From the NCBI RefSeq assembly GCF_000224145.3, contig NW_004191386.1, forward strand, positions 1 to 64,000: a stretch of 64,000 bases of DNA. The letters are read 5' to 3'. Below the pieces are notes generated by a model, which saw only the letters and a list, made by a program, of their open reading frames with translations, searched no databases and was not told the DNA's origin. The position numbers were made by a program, and so were the translations under genes. Each line of letters begins with the position of its first letter. Within the stretch, counting starts at the first letter, position 1. Of this stretch, positions 46,146 to 57,100 are shown piece by piece. This DNA comes from Ciona intestinalis (taxonomy: Eukaryota; Chordata; Ascidiacea; Phlebobranchia; Cionidae).

Positions 46146-49109
46146 ATGGCAAACACGGAAGATTTAGTTTCTGTTGAAAGCGGGCTTCGTATGACAAGAT
46201 GTCCTTGCCCCCCAATATTAGACCTTATATTCCCCGACTTCCAGATCCAGTATTCTACCAACGTAACAAGATTGACTGCATATCCCCAGCAAATTAGTTG
46301 GATTCCTCACTTAGCAGCTGCACCCTACCAGGACCATTGCTCTTACACAACGAACTATGAAAATCATCCAAGTTTTCAACCAGAAGTAGTAAGAACGCCG
46401 GAAAAGAAAAAGGCAGCGCGGAAACCAACTGTTCGACGTAAATCGAAAGGTTATTAGCTATAAGTACATGCATAGCTACTAACCAGAATTAAAATTTTCG
46501 ATTTTTAACACCCAACATATACGTTTATAACACATAAAAAATACCACAAAATATTTACCTGCAAAGTTACATATATGTTAACTCATAGGCGGGCACGAGG
46601 TGTATGAAACAGAACACCCGTGTTATAACGACTATCGACTGTCCTTGGCCCGCTAAGCGAAAACAAATTTATTGCCTATAATATATCATACATTTATTGT
46701 TATAAAATACTATATATATATACATCACACAGAATATTCAGACAAACGAAAATGTGGCTGCAAAAACCTACTCCCAAAAGATGACGAAACGAAGGTAAAG
46801 TAACAATTATATTTTTGCACTATATAGTTTTATAGATGTTATATTCTATAACATGTGGGTGAGGTCCCGCAGCGTGGCACGCCATGGGTCCTAGGATTTA
46901 CACCATGGTTAGCCCGTTACACCAGTTTTATAAATAAACCTTTATATTATAATAGGCTGGGGAAAGATGGGACACCTTTTCATTCTATTTTCTCGTTCCA
47001 TTTGGTAGTAAACAAAGAACATTAAAGAAATTATAAAAACCGTTTCCTCGCGACTCCCATAGATCGTTGGTAATTGTTTAAAACACGATCAGGATACTGG
47101 GATATTATGTGCTAAAGGTGTCCCGTCTTATCCCACCCTACTAATAACTTTCGATTTTTAGATATTTTCTCAACCATTTCCAAAGCTTTGCTGTGGTAAA
47201 GACACAGGTATAGAATCTGCTGATATACCGGGCATTGAAGAATTCTTAAATCTAGATCTTAGGCCTACAACGCTACCAGAAAGTCCTCATAAACTAACTA
47301 AGAATTATCGCAAGAAACATAACATCAGCCACGATAAAAACGACATGTTTCAAGTTATGCTACAAAGCTTAATTTCAAGCGTACAAGACTGTATACACCC
47401 GCGCACACAGAAAAGGAAATATAAGAAACGAAAATCGAGCAACGAAATTTGTAAACCTACCAAAAGCAAGGAAGAAGGGGAAGTTATATATGATTCAGGT
47501 ATTTGTGTTTTAAAGCGTGTAAGTATATGCGCAACAAACGGCTGCAATTAATGCTATAGCTGCTAGCTTTTTCAATGCCGGATGCCCGCTTTTAAGAGTT
47601 ACCACGTGCATAGTGGTTAGCGCGCCTGCCTGTAACCAATAGGTAATAGGTTCAAGGCTCGACGCTGCTACCATTGTGGGTGTATGTGTTATTGCTCCAA
47701 TCCAGTGGTCACTAATGGGTTGTCTAAATTATCAGCCATACATAAAAAAAAATCCTCCAAAAAAATAATCACCCCCAAAGTATAACATACGTAATACATG
47801 GTAACTCGTAAGCTGGCACGAGGTGTTAACCCGTGTGATAACGACTGTTGTATTCACGTGTGTTAGTTTGTGTATAGCTGACAGCGTATAGACATCTATT
47901 GGGTTGAAGAAATTGTCGTTATAGGTGTCTTCCCCAGGGACCACAAGGCATGATGGTATAGCAGCGTCGAACCTCAAAACCCACGGCCCAATTTATAAGC
48001 TTTTATAAACACACGTTTGTTAATCGCAGATTTAAATATTTCTTTGGAACTTCTGAACGAATACAGGAAACGTAAAGACCTTACACCAAGAATGACAGCA
48101 ATATTGCGCCACTATAGATTGAAATATCGTCGTGCTTTACGTTCAGCATGTGTCGCTCAATCCCGTCAGTACAAGGGAAGAAGCACAAACCTCACCACAC
48201 GATGTAATACTGGTGGAAGGTGTTCAAATAAGTGGCAACAAATTCAGGTAAGTTATAGCGTTTAGTAGCCACAACAATAATATAAAAGTGGTTTTAAAAT
48301 CGACTCGTTTTAATGCAGTTTTTCTTTAGGCACATAACGTCATTTCCGCCACCTAGTGGTCACTTATGGGTTGTCTAAATTATTAGTCATGCAGAGATAT
48401 CAATCACTCACAAAGTAACATACGTAGTAACTCGTAAGCGAGCATGGGGTGTATGAAACAGAACACCCTTGCTATAACGACTGTGTTACCCCGCCATGCG
48501 AGGATTAATAAGTTACATACATTTGACTTTTTAGAAATACGTTCTAGACGAAACCGTAGTACAAAAACTTCGTGAAAACGAGCAAACACAGAAGCTAATA
48601 CGAGTGTTATGCAGCACACCACAGAGGACACTTCGATCTACCGAAGCTGAGTTTAATGTACGTAGTTTACTACTTGCGTTGCTACTTAATAACATACAGT
48701 CAGGTGGGGAAAGGCGGGACAACTTTGATTTTTTGATCGTTTTTTTTGTATACAATTTACAACTATCTATGGAGTCGGGAGGAAACGGTTTTATAATTCT
48801 TAGAATGTTCTTCGTTTTCAACCGAATGGGATGAGAAAATAGAATGTAAAGGTGTCCCATCTTTCCCACCTTACTATATATAAACGAAAATAACCTTCTT
48901 GTCTTATCGATTACATCTTACAGCAGATAAGCAATGACGATCACGCGAAGGACAATGAGAAATCTACTTTCTTTCAAGGTCAATTAGATCCAAATATAAA
49001 CGACACAAAACCTACACCACAAGGGTATATTCTTGATGAAGATAATTTTGTGTGTCCAGATATTGAGGCGACAATAGGTAACAGTAATAATTGTGCATGG
49101 TGGTTATGA
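46146..49109 (+). CDS. unrecognised basic 402-aa protein, 6 exons
   Basis: Exons: 46146-46437, 46742-46794, 47162-47498, 48030-48247, 48535-48657, 48924-49109; phases 1,0,1,0,0 match, and two AATAAA signals follow the TGA. I do not recognise the family. Visible: Pro-rich N-terminus, a basic patch ending exon 1 (PEKKKAARKPTVR), a small Cys motif (KRKCGCKN), a Lys/Arg block in exon 3 (TQKRKYKKRKSS), a helical basic stretch in exon 4 (LNEYRKRKDLTPRMTAILRH) and an acidic C-terminal end. Basic blocks hint at nuclear or nucleic-acid contact, with no domain to support it. It shares a 194-bp head-to-head promoter with CATSPER2. Exon 5 begins right after a SINE tail, and MITEs lie in introns 2 and 5. 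Confidence 0.72.
47605..47860 (+). mobile_element. near-complete SINE, sense, in an intron of the 402-aa gene
   Basis: Well-preserved tRNA-like head (TAGTGGTTAGCGCGCCTGCC, GGTTCAAGGCTCGACG), the body (internally shortened around the CTTGGGCAAG segment), then GGTAACTCGTAAGCTGGCAC and CGTGTGATAACGACTG. Followed at 47870-48000 by an antisense body fragment. Confidence 0.85.
48350..48520 (+). mobile_element. SINE body plus 3' module ending at exon 5 of the 402-aa gene
   Basis: Sense copy (TAGTGGTCACTTATGGGTTG, GAGCATGGGGTGTATGAAAC, ATGCGAGGATTAATAAGTTA), whose tail ends 10-15 bp from the TTTTTAG acceptor of exon 5 at 48535. Confidence 0.75.
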
Positions 49110-49125
49110 ACTATAGAATGTCCGC

Positions 49126-49143
49126 AATAAAATAATCAATAAA
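49126..49143 (+). promoter_or_regulatory. paired poly(A) signals for the 402-aa gene
   Basis: AATAAA at 49126 and at 49138, 16 and 28 bp past the TGA at 49109. Confidence 0.65.
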
Positions 49144-49835
49144 TTTTAGAAATGTTTTATTTATTAGTCTCTGTCCGTTCTGTGAGAAAACACAATAAAT
49201 AAAAAGGAAAATTATTTTGCAATTTTGAACCTGGTCTAAAATCTGTAAACATCAGACATATGAATATTTGACAAACAGGCGCCAAACCTGGGGTGGCAGG
49301 GTGGGCAGGCTTACCCCAGGACGTTTTACAATGTAATAATCAGTAAACATAAAACAACTAAATACATGAAATTCGTTTAACATGTGCCCACATGGATTTA
49401 TAAAGAGTTTGGCGCCCCTGTTTACCATAATTAAATATAAACCGTATATCTGTAAAAAGACGATAAATAAATAGTTATTGTAGTGTTTAAAAGGGTAAAC
49501 AAAACAAGAATTAGAATTATGATGATATTATCTTTGCAAAGCTTAAAACAGAGAAAAATTAACAAACTTTTGAAAAAGTTTCAAACTCATCCTAGTTTTG
49601 CATTGGTGTACATTTAACATTAATTGTAACATTTAGTACACCAAGACGGCTATTGTCACAAATGAGTTTCTGCATTTATAATATGACCAATAACCACATT
49701 GGAAGATAACATTTAACACATACAAAGTTTAATGCTATCATTTATCTTAACCAAATTTTGTTCATACGTTGTAACATTATTATTATATGTATCATACCAA
49801 CAAACTATTAAAATGGAAGAATAAAACACAAAGAA

Positions 49836-50375
49836 CTACGCAAAGAACAACCAGAACATTAAAAAGACTGCGATACCAAGAAATATTCGAGACAACATTT
49901 CCTCGTCTTCGTATTGCACAGTACCAGCAGGTGGCGCTCGTGGTCGGCCGTCGGCGACGTTAAACACAGATCCAAATACGCCGAATGGAAAAGCACCGAT
50001 GCCGAATGACATTTGAAATCCTCCGTCTCCAAAGTTCATTCCGTTGAAACCGTTGTATCGCGTCTCTGGTTCAGGTCGCTGCGCTTGTGGGCGTGGAGGA
50101 AGTTCTTTGTTACGAGGGTCGCTAGTAGAGGAGCTTCCACGGCCATACAGTGGGACGACTTTATCTCTTCCAATCCCTGCTTAACAAACCGGACATTCTG
50201 GTCGGTTTGGTCTCGTTTCAAGCCATTGGTTCAAGCACGGCCAGCAAAATAGGTGGCCACAGTAGCTAATAACTGCATCTCTTGCTGTGTCGAGGCAAAT
50301 GTTGCATTCGTATTGGGAAGCGCTGCTTGATTCGGAATCTGGTGTGGCCTGTCCTGTTGCTCCAGCTTCAGCCAT
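49836..50375 (-). CDS. RNF185: RNF185/RNF5-like ER-membrane RING E3 ligase, intronless, one in-frame TAA
   Basis: A single open stretch of 179 codons with the whole RNF185/RNF5 layout. An N-terminal RING-HC ([28 protein letters not shown]) is followed by [15 protein letters not shown], Pro-rich [30 protein letters not shown] and a C-terminal membrane anchor ([16 protein letters not shown]). The vertebrate proteins work in ER-associated degradation. A TAA at 50181-50183 stands directly after CPVC, where the family has Lys, so as written only 64 residues are made and the anchor is lost. The frame after it is otherwise unbroken to its own TAG. Options: sequencing error, a recent nonsense allele, or a young retrocopy. 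Divergent from XRCC5. Confidence 0.85.
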
Positions 50376-51115
50376 AGGTTTGTTATAAAGTGAAATATTT
50401 TTTATCTTAAGTTAGATCATCTGTGCATAATAACAATTTTAGTTATATTATATATATTGTGAGTTATATATATCTATATATATAGTTATTGCGATGAATT
50501 ACAAAAATCTGGCCCTGATCTAGTGCTCATAAAATTGGACGAATCTCGTAATGAAATAACAGTCAGGATCAAATACGAAAATAATCGGTACAATAATAAA
50601 AACAAAGTAAATTTACAAACGCAACACTTTATTGGGATAATATTTTAGTAAGATCCAAAATACTATTTAAAATGTCTTAAAATAATAAGGAACAAAACCA
50701 CTTTTTGTTTTTCTTCGTTAGGGTTATCACATGACAAATTAACAACAAACATTCTGCCAAATTTTTCATTTACAAATGAAAAAGTGATGCCGTAATTTAT
50801 TTTTAAACAGCGTCGAAATATTAGCGTAAAAATAATTTGTTAAAATATCAATCAAGAAATAGTTGTTCAGTAAGTAAATTATAGTAGATTAAATTATTTT
50901 TAGGTGTATTTTTAAAATTACGATCTTTTATAGAGTTGCGGACTAGGGGATTTCCAAAGATTTATCGTGTTTTGATTTTTGATTTCAGACGTTTGTGAAA
51001 TATTTTAATAACAAGTTTTATCTTTAGAACCTTTTTATTACTGGGATCGGTCATTGAAAACTGTCATTTTGTTAGGAGTTGGTTTCAATTTAATATTTGA
51101 AAACAGGCTTTAGCA
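50376..51115. other. divergent intergenic region, RNF185-like to XRCC5
   Basis: About 740 bp, AT-rich, with a TATATA-repeat stretch near 50445-50485. No SINE, MITE or exon seen. It should hold both promoters. Confidence 0.5.
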
Positions 51116-54100
51116 ATGGCTGCTTCAAAAAAGGTATTCGAGCAGGAGCTATTTTATTTGTATCTATATCTGTCTCCTGTCTGTATACGAGCAACTAAAG
51201 CTTTTATTTTATTGGGAACTATTAGCACATAAACATTATATATATACATATATATAATTTTACCTCATGTTATCACAGGAAGCATTGCTGTTGTGTTTAG
51301 ATGTTGGAACTGGAATGAAAGATTCAACAAACAATCAATCAACTTCACTTGATCTTTGCATTCATGTTATATCTACTCTTGTACAACGCAAAGTAATTGC
51401 TTTAATTGTGGTTTGTTAATGATTTCACAACCCAAAAGTGGATTGCCATTTGTTTGGTCTACTACTCTACTACAGTTTAACTTTTTTTGTTACTAAAAAG
51501 TTAGGTAAATAATGTTTATGGGTTTACATTTTTTCTCAAGTATTTTTAATCAATAGCGTGTTTTTATTAACGAATGTCGTTTTGTTTCTAAATTCATTCT
51601 CTTCGTTGTTTTGTTCAACTTATATTCAAGTTGCAGCCTTTATCTTCATTTTTAGGTATTTTCTCACTCTAATTTTACAAGCAAAGTTAATTTTTCATTC
51701 TCATTCTATTTTTTTCTATTTTTTTTTTCAGATATTTTCACAATCCAAAGATGAAGTGAGTTTAGTTTTATTCGGAACAAACGAAACATCGAATCCATTA
51801 AACCAAGAAGATGAAGAAAGTTATCAAAATATTTCGATCGCGTTTTCATTGGGTTGCCCAAACTTTGAACTTCTACATTACTTGTCCAATGACCTGAAAC
51901 CTGGAGTGTTGGAGACAGATTGTAAGTGATGTTGTGGCCATAGTTGTGTGTTGTTGTTTTTCTTGGTTAAAATATGTTTGTTATAAATGGCTATTGTGGT
52001 TTAGTTTATTGTAAATAATAAAATCTAAATAAAATGTTATAATTTTTGTTTTTTATATAGCCTGTTGACATATATTTATAAAACACAGGCTCTAATTTGT
52101 CTTGTTATATATTCTAACATATGAAGACTCGAGTGTATATTCTTTTATAGTTGTTGACGCACTCACTGTTAGTTTGGATCATCTGCATAAAGAAACAAGG
52201 TGATAAAATTATTCAGTTTCTCATGCTTACTTTGCTAGTCGTTGTTTTTGTTTCGCTGCATGGCTACTAGCTAACAATATGTTTTATGCTGAATCATCTT
52301 TTTTAATTCATTAGGTCTATGCTCACTATAAAAGGCTTTCATAGTACAGTTAGAAAAAATGTAGTATGAATGAATGAAACTTGCTTTATCCTTCTGGAAA
52401 AACGACAATCATTACTATATTTGTCTAGGTGATGATTTAGCATTTTTATTTTTTTTTTAGTTTTCTTTTTTCTTTAGATATAAGAAAATAAGTTCGTGTC
52501 GAATTGTTCTTTTCACCAACTTCTGCCACCCCACCAGTGATGAGAACTTGGATGGAATAATTGGTGGTTTCAACACAGATGGGATGAATGTGCAGTTGGA
52601 TGTTATGTAGGTTTGGTTGGTTGATATATTTCAATCATTAATTCTTAATTGAATGTAAATTGTTTCTCCCTGAGTGGTGGACAAGAACTATCATTTTTGT
52701 AACACGGGTGTTCTGTTTCATACACTTGGTGCTCTCTTAGGAGTTACCACGTGTGTAACTTATTTATCCTTGCGTGGCGGGGCAACGACAATTGTTATAA
52801 CACGGGTGTTCTGTTTCATACACTTGGTGCTTTCTTAGGAGTTACCACGTGTGTAACTTAGTTATCCTTGTATGGCGGGACAACAACAGTTGTTATAACA
52901 CAGGTGTTCTGTTTCATACACCTTGTGCCCGCTTGCTAGTTACCACGTATGTAACTTATTTATCCTTGCATGGCGGGGCAACGACAATTGTTATAAAACG
53001 GGTGTTCTGTTTCATACACCTTGTGCCCTCTTACAGGTTATCATGTATGTAACTTTGTGGGGGAATGCTTTTTGCCGTAATATTGACTGGAATGAAGCAA
53101 TTGCTATAAAGTGTCTTGCCTACCAGCCTTATAGGCTTTGAACCAGGTAACCTGTAGCTACAATGCAAATGCTTCATATACTGCAGTATCCTGTTCAAAA
53201 AAAGTCTTCATTTTAAATTATTTCTGTAAAATCTATTACAACTGTGCTAAAACACCAAACAAATAAAATTAATTCTGCAGTTCTTCATTTACAATAAACA
53301 AGCTCCTTTCAAATGAGGACGACAACCCGTCGCATAGTGGTGATGACCAACCTGGTACTTCAACTCATAGAAGGCCTGATCGAGGGGAATTACCATGTGG
53401 GGAGAAACCTAAGTCAGCCAACCAGCAAGCAGGAGAAGGAATCATAACAAGGATGCATAGGGGAGGTGTGCAGGGGGATTGCTATACATTGAGGTTGGTA
53501 CATGAAAAATAAAAACCTACAAAGTAACATACATGGTAACACGTAAGAGGGCACAGGGTGTATAAACACCCTTGTTTTAATGACTGTTGTTGCCCCACCA
53601 CGTGAGGATAAATTAGTTACATACGTTGTAACTTCTAAGCGGGCACGGGGTGTATGAAACAGAACACCTGTGTTATAACGACTGTCGTTGCCCCGCCATG
53701 CGAGGATAAATAAGTTACATACATGATACATCTATATATAATAATATAATATAATCCGTTTCAATATTATAATATACTAGAATTAGTAAACATATAGATA
53801 CAAATACATATAACAACACTACTACATCCCAGGGAAGCAGTAAAAGCTGTGATGGGATTCGAGAAATGTTCCGTCCGTTCAGCCAAATGGAAATGCAATT
53901 TAACACTAGGATCCCATCTTTCTATACCCTGTTGTGCTTATATTAAAACTAAGGAGGCGAAACTTAAACAAACGTGGAAAAAGTAAAAAATTATTATTTT
54001 TTTGCTAGAGAAGTTGATTCATATGTGTTTTTAAGATGTTTTTAATTTTTGTGAATTTAAAAAAAAAGTTTTTGACATTATTTGGTTCACGATAAGAGTT

Positions 54101-57100
54101 ATTTTTTTGTAATAAAACTTATGTTTATTTAATGTTACTTATAACATTCTGTTGTTTTGCTATAAAAAATATAAATATTTACAGATTTTATGTTTGTTTT
54201 ATAAATTGTAAGAATATTTTATTATTGAGATTATTTAGATTTTTTCTAAATATTTCTAAAATTTTTTGAGTATTTTTTAAACTTTATGAACATAAATAAT
54301 AAGATTTTATTATTTAGATGCCATGCTAAAACACACAAGAAAGAAGACATTACGTCGAATATCTTTTATTATATCGATGATGATGAAAAAACGGAAGTTA
54401 CCAAAGAAAATTTAGGAAAAGGTTTTTATTTTCCTGTTACAAGTTTTAAAGTACATATATATTACTATATTAGATTTTGCTTCTTAATTTAGATTGGAGC
54501 AATTTTAATCTTTGGGTTAGACAAAGGTTTTTATATTAATATTTAGATTAAGGCATATTAACAGGCTGTGGTTTAAAAAATAAGCTGCTGAGTGCTTTCT
54601 GTGTTGGGCGGCTAAAAATTACGCTTACCTGGTGATTAATGTAAAGTTTGTGGTTTGGGTTTGTTTACATATCCTCACAGCAAAAGCATATGTTTAGAAT
54701 GAATGACCAACAAGGCCGAACAGAAATAAAAAAAAACTTATTTATTGTTTATAACTTTTTTCCCAGGATACAAATACGGCAAAGACATCATAACGTTCGG
54801 GACTGAAGACGAAAAACAGATGAAGTTCGCTGCTTGTGATAAATGTTTGTCAATACTTGGGTTCACGGACATGAGAAATGTTCATGTGATTCATCATATG
54901 GATGACCAAGCTCATGTCGTGATACCTGAGGCTGGAGATGAGGTACGTTGTTTATTGGGGGTTGTTTGTAAGAGTGTACAAAAAAAATTGGTAACTTCTG
55001 CAAAAAAAGACTGGTAATTTTTGCCGAAATTTTTGCAGACAGGTGTAGAAAAAACATTTAGACTTTTTGAAAAAAAAAACACAAAAAGACATTTCGCAAA
55101 AAAAACAATTACAAATATGATTCTTTGATAAATGTGAATAAAATGAATGTAAAAGATGTTCATTAAAAAATATATATCTATAACTTTAAATAATACATAT
55201 CAATAACCTCTACATTCGCTATAAAGAAATTTAATATAAAACCTTTAATCAAACCTTGAATAATAACCTACCTAACTAATTCTACTTTTTACATAGATTG
55301 AAACAATATATAACTATCAAGCTAGTATGGTACTTTTTACACATTGCAGCTTTTTAGATAATAACAAATTAAATCAGTTTATCTTTTTTTGCCGTAATTA
55401 TGTAAAAAAAATATTCTAAAATTAGTTTTTTTGAAATACCATGCCAAATTCATTAAGGTTTTCAAAATCATTCCAAATTGATCCTACATTTTACAGCATG
55501 CAGGAACTGCATTATCAGCATTATGCACAGCGATGGTGAAACAAAACTTGTGCGCCGTTGCCTGCCATGTATATCGTAAAGGCTCCAATCCTAAACTAGT
55601 AGCGTTGCTTCCAAAGGTTAAACTTGGTTCACATTATCTTGTGATGGTTAGCTTGCCGTTCGCTGAAGATGTACGGTAAGAAAACTCCAAGCATTTCTTA
55701 TGTTCTATAAACAATTTTAATATAGAGACATACAATACCTCTCATGGCAAATTATTCAGCCACAAATGCACACAATTTTAAAACTTTATTTTTGCTGAAC
55801 TTTTATTTTACGGCGAGAAAAGTTATATGATGTGTATTTTAATATTCTTTTATAACTTAGACATTATGGATACCCTAAAAAGCTCGTAACTAGTGTGTGC
55901 CTGGTTATTTGAATTAGCTGGGTACCAAAAGTATTAATACATAATGATATAATAATCCATTTGCTTTGACAATGTCCCTGATTGTAAATTTGTTGCGTTT
56001 TAGTAACAACAAAATTGTTTTGTTTCAGTCCATTGTCATTCGAATCTTTATTCTCGGGGAAAAATAAACAACCGAGTGAAGAACAACTTCAACTTGCTGA
56101 GGATTTAATTTCATCCATGGATTTTACTCAATCGTGGGTTTGTTTCTTTTTTTACATTATGTTATTAATATTTGCAATCATGTTAAATGAATGAGTGTTG
56201 TTAACCCCCATGTGGTAGGATAATAGGAATGCAAAAGCTATAACACTGGTTATCTGTTGCACACACCTCATGCTCACATGTAAGTTATCATGTATGTAAC
56301 TTGTTTATCGTCGCATGGCGGGGCAACAACAGTCATTATACCGCGGGTATTTTGTTTCATACACCTTGTGCCCGCTTACGAGTTACCATGTAAGTTTCTT
56401 GCCCAAAACACAAACTCCCACAATGGTAGCAGTGTTAAGTCTGAAGTTATGTAACTTTAACTACTTTGCCACGACAACAGGAATTTTTGAATTGTTTTTG
56501 AATATCCATCATATTACAGTGAAGATGGGATCTTCAAAGCAAAAGAAAAAATGAATCCAACATTTCAAAGAACGTTCCAATGTTTAGACCACAGGTTGAA
56601 GCACCCTGATAGTAAACTACCCGACCTAAATCAACTTATAAATGATTCAGTCTCAATATCGCACCCAACGAGCGTGGAAACTTTACTTGATAAAATTAAC
56701 GAAAAGTTCCCGGTGATTTTAAACAAGAAACCCCAGACTTCACATGAAGCGTGGATTAACAATAAGTAAGTTTTATTTTAAAGAAATATCTTTCAGCTTA
56801 AAATCGGCTTTATTCAAATATTTTGAATATAAATACAAAGAACTTCCCTTTCAACATAGAAAATAGTGATGTTTGCCTGGTAGCCACAGCAGCAGGATAT
56901 TTTAAATTTTATGGCGGGCTGATGTCTTATAACCCAAGTGCAAGGCATGTCATGGGACTTGAGATTTAGGCCAGAGTTGACCCATTTCGCAAACACTGTA
57001 TATACACCCATTAGTAAGATATTGGTTAATTTGGTATTTCTATTTATTCTACATGGTTGAGATCCTACCATGTAGCACACCATAGGATCTGAGGTTTAGA

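Noticed and set aside
52690-53065. CRISPR-like or gene-family array from regularly spaced repeats
   Set aside because: Units are the SINE 3' module, contiguous and without unique spacers.
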